A DNA stretch of 64,000 bases from contig QLII01000001.1 in assembly GCA_003259005.1 (NCBI GenBank), forward strand, positions 2,248,501 to 2,312,500. The letters run 5' to 3'. The stretch comes from Spirosoma telluris (GTDB taxonomy: Bacteria; Bacteroidota; Bacteroidia; Cytophagales; Spirosomataceae). Shown piece after piece: positions 9,361 through 17,581 of the stretch; within the stretch, counting starts at the first letter, position 1; every line of letters starts with the position of its first letter. The translations under genes were made by a program, and so were the position numbers. A model generated the notes under the pieces. That model saw only the letters and a list, made by a program, of their open reading frames with translations, was not told the DNA's origin and made no database searches.

Positions 9361-10420
9361 ATGTTAAAATTAGGCATTTTAGGATTAGGCGAAGGCCGCA
9401 GCACGATGTCGGCGGCATTATCGAGCCCGAATTATGAGTTGGTCAAGATCTGCGACCAGAAAATTGACCTGTGCCTGCAACGGGCTAAAGAGTTCGACTT
9501 TCAACAGTATACAACCAATTATCAGGATTTACTCGATGACCCCACAATCGATGTCATCGCGATTTATACGCCCGATAAATTCCACGCCGAACACACCAAA
9601 CAGGCGCTCTTGCATGGCAAGCATGTGGTCTGTACAAAACCGTTTATCGATGATTTATCGAAGGCTAAAGAACTCATCGACATCAGCGAGCAAACCGGCA
9701 AAAAGGTGTTCGTGGGGCAGAGCTCCCGTTTTTTCGAACCCATGAAGAAACAACGCGCCGATTTTAATGCAGGTCTGATCGGCGAACTGATCACCATTGA
9801 AGGCTATTACCATGCCGATCATCGCTGGTTTCTTGACAAAGGCTGGTCGCTCGAAAACGCGTTCAAATGGCTATACGGCGGCCTCAGCCACCCCGTCGAT
9901 TTTATTCGCTGGTATCTGCCTAACATTGAGGAAGTGATGGGTATGGCATGCTCAGCGCCAACGGGCGAAAAGGTGGACTGAAAAATGTAGACACCATGCA
10001 CTTCATTTTCAAAGCCACCGACGGACGCATCGCCCGTGTTAGTGGGGCTTACACGGGCCCGTGCAACCCAACACCCGTGACTCCGAAATGAGTTGTATTC
10101 TACGGGGTACTGAAGGATGCAGCCAGGCCGACTACATGGATTTACGCTACGCCATCACGACCAATACCGGCGACGAAATCATCCAGACCTGGGAGCATAA
10201 GCTGAAACATTACTTCCGGTTTGAAGGCAAAAGTCATCATGCCGGTGAGTACCAGAACTACCTTGACTATTTCGCCACCTGCCTCGAATCGGGCCAGACG
10301 GCTTACCCGGATATTCGGGAAGGCATCGGCACCGTAGCGCTGCTCCAGTCGATGGACAAATCCCTCCAAACTGGCCAGCCAGTGAAGGTTCAGGAGGTAT
10401 TAAGGGAGCATGGCTTGTAA
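9361..10420 (+). CDS. Gfo/Idh/MocA family NAD(P)-dependent sugar oxidoreductase, two frame breaks
   Basis: A cytoplasmic dehydrogenase of about 353 aa, usual for the family. The N-terminal Rossmann fold starts LGILGLGEGRS and continues with YTPDKFHAEHTKQALLHGKHVVCTKPF, which contains the family's CxKP lysine. The C-terminal alpha/beta substrate domain includes YYHADHRWFLDKGWSLENAF and GGLSHPVDFIRWY (His likely catalytic). One base is missing near 9952-9957 and another near 10053-10056; both together restore SAYTGPV-type sequence and the tail to LREHGL. It sits between glycosidases and a symporter, so it probably oxidises a sugar released by the locus. The exact substrate is unknown. Confidence 0.83.
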
Positions 10421-10510
10421 GAAATTAATGAATAATGGCCAATGAATAATGTATTCATGATCATGTCACCATTATTCATTGTCCATTATTCATTATCCAT
10501 TAATTTCTTA
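10418..10510. repeat. AT-rich inverted repeat of the AATGAATAATG family
   Basis: The left side (about 10418-10451) and right side (10470-10510) are complementary apart from a gap of about seven bases in the left arm. Both consist of AATGAATAATGG/CCATTATTCATT words. The same words form the repeats at 33826-33942 and 49691-49827. It separates the dehydrogenase from the symporter gene. Confidence 0.8.
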
Positions 10511-10512
10511 GT

Positions 10513-12096
10513 ATGAACAACATCACAGACCGCTTAACCGCCTTAGACTATGGTATCGTCTTAGCTTATTTAGTCATTCTGGCTATTATTGGCTACAAGG
10601 CTAGTCAGCCAAAGAAAGGTCATACCGATGAGACCCTGTTTCTAGCCAATAAATCGCTGGGATGGGCGAGTATTGGCTTCAATATGTGGGGTACTAATGT
10701 AGGACCATCCATGCTGCTGGCGTTTGCGAGCATCGGCTACAGCACTGGTATTGTGGCGATCAATTTTGACTGGTATGCATTCGTCTTTCTGTTCCTACTG
10801 GCCATCGTTTTTGCGCCTAAATACCTGGCAGCCAAAGTCACCACCATGCCTGAGTTCATGGGACAACGCTATGGTGAATCCACGCAAACCATTCTGGCCT
10901 GGTATGCACTCATCAAAATACTGATTTCATGGCTGTCGCTGGGCCTGTTTGCGGGTGGGTTTCTGGTTCGGCAGATTTTGGGGATTCCCATGTGGCAATC
11001 GGTTATTGTGCTGGTGTTGTTCGCTGGGCTCTTCGCGTATACGGGCGGACTGAAAGCAATTGCCCGCGTGAATGTTTTCCAGATGATCTTGCTGATTGGC
11101 GTATCGTTAACACTCACTATTCTTGGCATTAACAAAGTGGGCGGGCTTGAGGCTGTTTTCCAAAAAGCACCCGCTGAGTATTGGAGCCTGATTCATCCGG
11201 CCAGCGACTCCAAATACCCCTGGCCGGCCATTCTGTTAGGGTATCCGGTAGCCGCCATCGCCTTTTTCTGTACCGATCAGGCAATGGTTCAATCGGTTCT
11301 GGGTGCGCGAAATCTGGAACAGGGTCAGTTGGGCGTAAACTTCATTGGCTGGCTCAAGATACTGTCGCTGCCGCTGTTTATTCTACCGGGCATTCTCTGC
11401 TTCATTCTGTTCCCGAACCTCAAAGACCCCGCCGAAGCCTACATGACGATGGTTACCAACCTGTTTCCACCCGGCATGAATGGGCTCGTGATTGTGGTAC
11501 TCATTGCCGTTTTGGTAGGCACGATTGGCTCGTCGTTAAATTCGCTGAGTACCGTATTTACAATGGATGTGTATGCCCGCCAAATCAACCGGAATGCCAG
11601 TAATCAGCAATTGATTAAAGTTGGGCGCATGACTGTTGTGGTAGGTTGTCTATTTGCCATTCTGATGGCGCTGGCCATCGACAGTATCAAAGGATTAAAC
11701 CTGTTCGACGTATTCCAGTCGGTGCTGGGATTCATTGCGCCACCATTGTCGGTTGTTTTTCTACTGACGGTTTTCTGGAAACGCACTACCCGAAAAGCGG
11801 TAAACACCGTATTATCAGTCGGCTCAGCCTTTAGTCTGGGAGTAGGAATTCTGTATTTGTGGGTTTTCCCTTCTGATCAATACGCCTTTTGGCCGCATTA
11901 CCTGCTACTATCGTTTAGTATCTTTTTTGTGCTACTCGTTAAAGCAATTCTGATTTCATTACTCGATAAAAATCCGTCTATTTATACCCCCGTTACGGCC
12001 GAAACTACTATCATAATTAAACCTACCCGACGCGTTTGGATTGCGTGGATCGCATTAATTATCATGATGATAGGACTGTATCTTGTATTTGACTAG
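10513..12096 (+). CDS. Sodium:solute symporter (SSS/SLC5 family), sugar importer
   Basis: An inner-membrane sodium-coupled transporter of 527 aa, normal for SSS proteins. About 13-14 hydrophobic segments are visible. The first (LDYGIVLAYLVILAIIGY) is followed by the family pattern FLANKSLGWASIGFNMWGTNVGPSMLL, which lines the sodium site, and later by TMPEFMGQRYG and IGSSLNSLSTVFTMDVY. Close relatives carry galactose, glucose or other hexoses. Its position after the dehydrogenase and before the GH95 suggests it imports a monosaccharide released in the periplasm. No frame break is present. Confidence 0.9.
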   Translation: MNNITDRLTALDYGIVLAYLVILAIIGYKASQPKKGHTDETLFLANKSLGWASIGFNMWGTNVGPSMLLAFASIGYSTGIVAINFDWYAFVFLFLLAIVFAPKYLAAKVTTMPEFMGQRYGESTQTILAWYALIKILISWLSLGLFAGGFLVRQILGIPMWQSVIVLVLFAGLFAYTGGLKAIARVNVFQMILLIGVSLTLTILGINKVGGLEAVFQKAPAEYWSLIHPASDSKYPWPAILLGYPVAAIAFFCTDQAMVQSVLGARNLEQGQLGVNFIGWLKILSLPLFILPGILCFILFPNLKDPAEAYMTMVTNLFPPGMNGLVIVVLIAVLVGTIGSSLNSLSTVFTMDVYARQINRNASNQQLIKVGRMTVVVGCLFAILMALAIDSIKGLNLFDVFQSVLGFIAPPLSVVFLLTVFWKRTTRKAVNTVLSVGSAFSLGVGILYLWVFPSDQYAFWPHYLLLSFSIFFVLLVKAILISLLDKNPSIYTPVTAETTIIIKPTRRVWIAWIALIIMMIGLYLVFD

Positions 12097-12114
12097 CACT
12101 TGCCCACTTCGTTC

Positions 12115-15100
12115 ATGAAAAGAACTACGCACATAACTCTAAGAATCTGTCTGACCACCCCTAAATCCCCTGAAGGGGACTTTATTCACTCTCAAACAAA
12201 GTCCCCTTCAGGGGATTTAGGGGTGGTCGGACAGATTCTATTTTTTTTTATGACCAGTCTGGCACTGACCCTGTCAACCCAGGCACAACCAACAGCGCGT
12301 CAGCCGCTGACACTCTGGTATAAACAACCGGCCAGTCAGTGGGTAGAAGCGCTCCCCATTGGCAACGGGCGATTAGGCGGCATGGTATTCGGGGGCGTCG
12401 AAACGGATCATATTCAATTCAATGAACAAACGTTCTGGACGGGCGAACCGCGTGAATATCAGCGTGAGGGTGCAGCTCAGTACTTGCCCCAGATTCGCCA
12501 GCTTCTTGCCGACGGGAAACAGGCCGATGCCGAAAAACTGGCGCAGGATACGTTCATGGGTCGGCAAAGTAATGAAGCTGATTATGTACAGAAAAAAGAT
12601 GCCTGGTTTGCTAGCGTTCGTTCTCTAACGAACACCAAAACAAATCCTACATCTTTGCAATTCAATGATCGCTCCTGGAAAACGATGGTTATTCCAACTG
12701 CCGATGGCTGGGAAAAAGCCGGGCCACCTCAGGCCGGGCTGGAAGGTTTAGATGGTGCCGTCTGGTTTCGTACCTCGTTTGACTTACCACAGGCCTGGGT
12801 AGGGAAAGACATAATTCTTGATTTGGGCCGCATCCGCGATCAGGATTTTACGTATCTGAACGGTGAACTGGTGGGATCGGCAGAAGGTATTGCCAAAAAC
12901 CGACGTTACAAAATTCCAGCATCGAAACTGCACGCAGGTAAAAACCAAGTGGCTATTCAGGTTATCAATCTGTTCGATAAAGGCGGCTTTATCGGTGTCA
13001 AAACCAACCAACCAACTTTTGTCGTCTACCCCGATGGGCAACAACCAACCGATGGTGTGGCCTTGAGCAACCCTTTCCGATACTGGATTCAGGATGATGC
13101 GCCCCGGCTTCACCCCGCTATCAGGCCGACTATCAGCCCTTCGGTGATTTGTGGTTACGATTCAAGGGGCAGTCAAACGTGACGAACTATCGTCGCGAAT
13201 TAAACTTAACGACGGCGCTATCCCGCGTTACTTACTCGGCCAATGGCGTGAATTTCACCCGCGAATACCTTGCCAGTGCGCCCGATCAGGTGATGGCCGT
13301 TCATCTGACCGCCGATAAGCCAGGGCAGATTAGTTTCGAAGCTTCACTGGATAGTCCACACAAAGGTGCTTCTGCCCGAAAATTTGATAATCAGACGATT
13401 GCCCTATCAGTTCAGGTAAAAAACGGAGCCTTGAAAGGGGAAAGTTTACTGCATATCCAGACGCAGAAGGGCCAGATAACCGTATCAAATGGAAAGCTCA
13501 TCGTTTCGGGAGCCGACGAAGCGGCCCTTTACCTTACCGCAGGCACGAACTTCAAAAACTACAAGGATGTTTCCGGCGATCCGGCCACAATGAGCCAGCG
13601 TCCGATACAAGCCATTAGAACCAAACGGTTCGACTTGATAAAAGCGGCCCATGCCAAGGAATATCAAACGTACTTCAATACACTCGCCCTCGATCTGGGC
13701 CACTCCGCCAGTGAACAACTCCCCACAAACGAACGGCTGCAAAACTTCGAAAAATCAGCCGACCCTTCATTGATTGCCTTATATCTACAATATGGCCGGT
13801 ATCTGCTGATTTCCAGTTCACGACCGGGCCACAATGGCTTACCGGCGCAACCCGCTAATTTACAGGGTATCTGGAACGACCTGCTTACTCCGCCCTGGGG
13901 CAGCAAATACACCACAAATATCAATCTGGAAATGAATTACTGGCCCGCCGAATTGTTGAACTTATCGGCTTGCCACGAACCCATGCTTTCGGCCATCGAA
14001 GAACTGGCCGAAGCAGGCCGGAAGACAGCCAAAGCGCATTACAATGCCCGAGGTTGGGTGCTGCATCACAATACCGATCTATGGCGGGGCACGGCACCCA
14101 TCAACGCGTCGAATCACGGCATTTGGGTAAGTGGGGGCGCGTGGGTGTCGCATCACCTTTGGGAGCATTATCGGTACACGCAGGATCGCACCTTTCTCCA
14201 AAATCGGGGTATCCCATCATGAAAGAGGCCGCCCGTTTCTTCGTGGATTTTCTGGTCAAAGACCCAAAAACCGGCTGGCTCATCAGCACACCCTCTAACT
14301 CTCCCGAACATGGCGGGTTAGTCGCGGGCTCCACAATGGATCACCAGATTATCCGCGATCTGTTCAAAAACTGCATTGCTGCCAGTGAAATCCTCAGCAC
14401 CGATGCGGCTTTCCGAGATACGCTAAAAACGATGTATAGTCAGATTGCTCCCAATCAGATTGGGAAACGTGGGCAATTGCAGGAGTGGCTTCAGGATGTC
14501 GACGATCCGAAAGACACACACCGGCATGTATCGCACCTCTGGGGAGTTCACCCCGGCACTGATATTACCTGGGACGACACGCCTGAGTTGATGAAAGCTG
14601 CCCGACAGTCGCTACTGGAACGCGGGGATGAAGGCACGGGCTGGAGCCTGGCCTGGAAAATCAATTTCTGGGCACGTTTTCGGGACGGGAATCATGCATA
14701 TACCATGCTTAAACTGCTCTTCCGGCCTGCCATTTCACCGGAAGGAATGACCGGTGGTGGTTCCTACCCCAACCTCTTCGATGCGCATCCACCCTTCCAG
14801 ATTGATGGCAATTTTGGTGGTTCGAGCGGCATTGCCGAGATGCTGTTGCAAAGCCAGGGCAAGACGATTGATCTTCTTCCAGCCCTCCCCTCCGATCTGT
14901 CAACCGGGCATATCAACGGTATCTGTGCACAAGGGGGCTTTGTATTAAACTTACGCTGGCAAAATGGTCAGTTGAGCGGAGTTGACGTTACCTCTAAAGC
15001 TGGTCAACCCTGTATTCTTCGTTATGGAGATAAGCAGGTACGTTTGACAACTGAAACAGGAAAAACGTATAAGTTGAACGGGGAATTGAATGTGCTTTGA
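12115..15100 (+). CDS. GH95 alpha-L-fucosidase/galactosidase with inserted jelly-roll domain, two frame breaks
   Basis: An exported GH95 enzyme of about 995 aa, longer than the usual 750-800. The opening LTLWYKQPASQWVEALPIGNGRLGG and FNEQTFWTG is the family N-terminal domain. At about residues 170-310 a GH2/acetylesterase-like carbohydrate-binding segment (WKTMVIPTADGWEKAG to FDKGGFIGVKTN) is inserted, and then the N-terminal domain resumes (YQPFGDLWLRF). The (alpha/alpha)6 barrel follows with NLQGIWNDLLTPPWGSKYT, NLEMNYWPAE and GGGSYPNLFDAHPPFQIDGNFG, where catalytic Asn/Asp residues lie. Frame breaks occur at the C run 13102-13105 and the G run 14206-14209; one base each restores the protein. 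The ATG at 12115 gives a signal peptide only if translation passes through a long palindrome; ATG 12250 is the alternative. GH95 members act on L-fucose or L-galactose. Confidence 0.87.
12142..12239. repeat. 42-bp inverted repeat inside the GH95 leader (CCCCTAAATCCCCTGAAGGGG family)
   Basis: Arms 12142-12183 and 12198-12239 are complementary with one mismatch around a 14-nt loop. Each arm contains its own short palindrome TCCCCTGAAGGGGA. The reading frame from ATG 12115 is open through it. Removing 90 nt (12145-12234) would join codons LR directly to ILFFF in frame. Confidence 0.88.
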
Positions 15101-15111
15101 TAAGTCTTAAC

Positions 15112-15154
15112 CTGGTGCTCGTCCAATTTAGATTCTAGTTTAGACGAGTACTAG
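15112..15154. repeat. Minimal copy of the CTAG/GATTCT palindromic element
   Basis: The left end CTGGTGCTCGTCC and right end GACGAGTACTAG are complementary and enclose a single TAGATTCTAG core. It shares its outer sequence with the element at 37355-37463 (CTAGTACTCGTCC...AGATTCT), but lacks the long arms. It lies just after the GH95 stop. Confidence 0.65.
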
Positions 15155-15236
15155 CCGATCATCCATTGTTACTTTAGGTTTTATCATTAAGCCTGTTTAA
15201 ACTTTTCAAAAAGACGGTATAAAATGGGCATAATGC

Positions 15237-15267
15237 GGTAGTGCCGACCGTCCCGGTCGGCACTACC
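15237..15267. terminator. 14-bp G/C-rich hairpin between convergent genes
   Basis: GGTAGTGCCGACCG and CGGTCGGCACTACC are perfect complements with a 3-nt loop. It lies between the ends of the plus-strand GH95 gene and the minus-strand UPF0303 gene, so it could terminate both. There is no long T run, so its action as a terminator is an inference. Confidence 0.6.
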
Positions 15268-15279
15268 GATAACTCCCTG

Positions 15280-15789
15280 CTATCGTTCATCCAGCGCCAG
15301 CTCGTCTATTGGCAGCTTAAGCCAGTTGGCCAGCACGGCAACGATCAGGCTATGATCTTCCCGCTGGGGCAAACCCGATACGGTGATGGCACCCATACAG
15401 CCTGTACCCTTAAGCCAGAGCGGAAAACTCCCACCGTGGGAAGCATAGTTCTGGTTGCTCAGGCCATATCGATCCGATAAGGTAGTCTGATTTTGCTGCA
15501 AACGAAGTCCGACGGCATAGGAACTTCGGTGAAAATGCAGGGTCGTATTTCGTTTGCGCCGAATCCACTCGCCGTTGTCGGGAGTTGTGCCAGGCATGGC
15601 CAGAAAAAACAGCGGCTGACCGGCTAACTGAATATCAATTGCCGCGGCTCCACGCCGGGCTTTGACGGCTTCCCTCAGTCTACTCCCCAACTCCCAGGCA
15701 GTCTCTGCCGTAAAGTGGTCAAACTGTAGGCGTTCTTCCTGAAGGGCGATTCGAGCCAGATCGGCGGCTAAATTTGGTTGTGATTCCAT
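15280..15789 (-). CDS. UPF0303 family (haem-degrading-domain-like) protein
   Basis: A cytoplasmic protein of 169 aa matching the UPF0303/GlcG-HbpS-like fold in length and layout. It opens with LQEERLQFDHFTAETAWELG, then GAAAIDIQLAGQPLFFLAMPGTTPDN, RKRNTTLHFHRSSYAVGL, YASHGGSFPLWLKGTGCMGAITVSGL and a closing helix. The glycine-rich GGSFPL and GCMGAITVSG segments are the family signature. The function of the family is not settled; some relatives bind haem or small metabolites. It ends 17 bases before the NIPSNAP gene's stop on the same strand, so the two may be one transcript read NIPSNAP first. Confidence 0.75.
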   Translation of the reverse strand: MESQPNLAADLARIALQEERLQFDHFTAETAWELGSRLREAVKARRGAAAIDIQLAGQPLFFLAMPGTTPDNGEWIRRKRNTTLHFHRSSYAVGLRLQQNQTTLSDRYGLSNQNYASHGGSFPLWLKGTGCMGAITVSGLPQREDHSLIVAVLANWLKLPIDELALDER

Positions 15790-15806
15790 GACAAGATACG
15801 TGTCGG

Positions 15807-16610
15807 CTAAATCTGCGAGAAGGCGGCAGGAATCAGGAATGTACGCGTAATGTTTGAGACAATTTTCGCATTCGCATAGTCGGGAATGGCGCTAATCTTT
15901 TTCCATTCCGAATCGCTGCCGAATGTTTTCCAGTTCTGATCATGTTCCTCCATACTGTCGAAAGTGAGCATGTAGGTCAGATTGGGGCGCATAGGGCCAA
16001 TGATCGTTTCGCCAAAAAATACGGGGGTTAGTCCAACACGTTTAAAAATGGCAATTTCACCGGCCTGATTAAACATCTCGATTTTCTTCTTTCCGGCGGT
16101 TTCGCTGTGGCTTTCATACCTACGCAGTTCAAAGATCCGGGGCTTTTTTTCGGGAGCTTCCAATCTGGGCATGCCTGCAAACGCCTTCAATAAAGAGCTT
16201 TCAATCCGTTCATAAGCGGGTGCAGTAGCCTCCGCGTTTAAATAGGCGGCACCGGCTTGCTGGTAGGCAGCATCGTTGGCCAACTTATCAGGCATTGAAA
16301 AATAATCGTCCAGGGAGTTAAACGGTATAACGGCGACCAGTTTCGTAAATCCCTGCGGCAGGTATTCGGTGAATACGCCAATTGTTTTGCTTCCCAGTCG
16401 ATTATAGGCAGGAATAACGGCTTGCTGAAAATAGCTCTCGACGGCTTTTCGTTGGTCGCCGTTTTTTAATGTATAAATCCGCACTTCATAAAATTCCGGA
16501 TTTGCATTTTGCTGGGCATCAGAAGCGGCTTTAGCCTGGCCTAGCGGAGAAACAAAACTAGTAACGGCACTGGTCAAAAGGGATGCTTGTACGAACTTAC
16601 GTCTTTTCAT
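15807..16610 (-). CDS. NIPSNAP family protein with Tat-like signal
   Basis: A protein of 267 aa with two ferredoxin-like NIPSNAP repeats: FYEVRIYTLKNGDQRKAVESYF (about 40) and IFELRRYESHSETAGKKKIEMF (about 160), each followed by hydrophobic strands and a W-containing segment. The start at 16610 is chosen because it gives MKRRKFVQASLLTSAVTSF, a twin-arginine-like export signal; an upstream ATG at 16658 would bury it. Members of this family in Bacteroidota are secreted proteins of unknown activity, often close to carbohydrate genes. It lies downstream of an ECF sigma gene on the same strand with about 100 bases between. Confidence 0.82.
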   Translation of the reverse strand: MKRRKFVQASLLTSAVTSFVSPLGQAKAASDAQQNANPEFYEVRIYTLKNGDQRKAVESYFQQAVIPAYNRLGSKTIGVFTEYLPQGFTKLVAVIPFNSLDDYFSMPDKLANDAAYQQAGAAYLNAEATAPAYERIESSLLKAFAGMPRLEAPEKKPRIFELRRYESHSETAGKKKIEMFNQAGEIAIFKRVGLTPVFFGETIIGPMRPNLTYMLTFDSMEEHDQNWKTFGSDSEWKKISAIPDYANAKIVSNITRTFLIPAAFSQI

Positions 16611-16713
16611 CAGGAGTCTTTTTTGATAGGTATAGGCTAACGGAATGCCAGCGTACAACTAGCAAAGCACAAAATCCACCCATTCTATCTTACTTTTCGT
16701 CGGCAAAGTCGAA

Positions 16714-17286
16714 TTAGTTAGGCAACGTCCGATAGGCACCATGGTACTGCTGAATGTCCTGATTGAATAACCGCCTTAGCTGTTGTAAGGCCATACGAAC
16801 ACGTGTTTTCACCGTACCCAAGGGAAGTTTCAGTGTATCGGCTACTTCCTGGCTCGTATAATCACGGTAGTACATAAGCTCAACAATAGGCTGATACTTA
16901 GGCGACAAGCTACTCAAGAGTGACTGTTGAGTCATCCCCTCGGCAAGGACTGGACTCATTGACTCAGTAACATGTTCATAGATATACGTACTAGCTGCCG
17001 CCCGAACTTTTCTAGCTCTTAACTCATCCATCGCTAAATTCCGGGTAATGGTCAATAACCAGGTAAATAAACGGCCTTGTTTGGGATTGTAAGTGTGGCT
17101 ATTTGACCAGACTTTAACAAAGGCATCCTGGAGCAAGTCTTCGGCCCGTTCGGGGTCTTTGACTAACCTCAGGAGTACGCCATAGAGCGCCGGTGCAAAT
17201 GAGTTATAGATGAGGGTAAAGTCAGTAGATTGGTGGTTTTGAAGCGCACGCACCAGAGTTTCTTCAGTAGGAGAGGTAACGTTCAT
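16714..17286 (-). CDS. ECF-type sigma-70 factor (SigK/RpoE-like)
   Basis: A sigma factor of 190 aa. Region 2 is FTLIYNSFAPALYGVLLRLVKDPERAEDLLQDAFVKVW with the -10 recognition segment GRLFTWLLTITRNLAMDELR. Region 4 is LLSSLSPKYQPIVELMYYRDYTSQEVADTLKLPLGTVKTRVRMALQQLR, a clear helix-turn-helix for -35 binding. The start at ATG 17286 is preferred over 17331, since the extra 15 residues are hydrophobic and unlike the family. SigK-type factors are usually followed by a membrane anti-sigma gene; none is seen here, as the next gene is a NIPSNAP protein. What controls it is therefore unclear. Confidence 0.9.
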   Translation of the reverse strand: MNVTSPTEETLVRALQNHQSTDFTLIYNSFAPALYGVLLRLVKDPERAEDLLQDAFVKVWSNSHTYNPKQGRLFTWLLTITRNLAMDELRARKVRAAASTYIYEHVTESMSPVLAEGMTQQSLLSSLSPKYQPIVELMYYRDYTSQEVADTLKLPLGTVKTRVRMALQQLRRLFNQDIQQYHGAYRTLPN

Positions 17287-17581
17287 GCAGGAAAGCAGGT
17301 AGATAGTGATAACCTTAACAATCTTAATCACTCACCTACGCAGGCGCATAAGCCGGATTACAGATGAACAGGCAACAAAATCATGCCAGTATACCGTAAC
17401 GAAGTCGAATGAGGGATCTTCCTGCTGAAAAGGAAGATTTTAGATTATGATCCAATAAGTGAACCTATAGTAAGTGTGGTCATAATTCCCCATAAATGAG
17501 GATTTCTCCAAGGAAAAGCAGGAAAAATATTCATACGAACCTCATAGTGCAGCATACCGTTCTAGCAACTTTTCTGCCTGT

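Noticed and set aside
12100..12114. Start of the GH95 gene upstream of ATG 12115
   Set aside because: The extra residues come from a non-ATG start and add nothing to the signal peptide.
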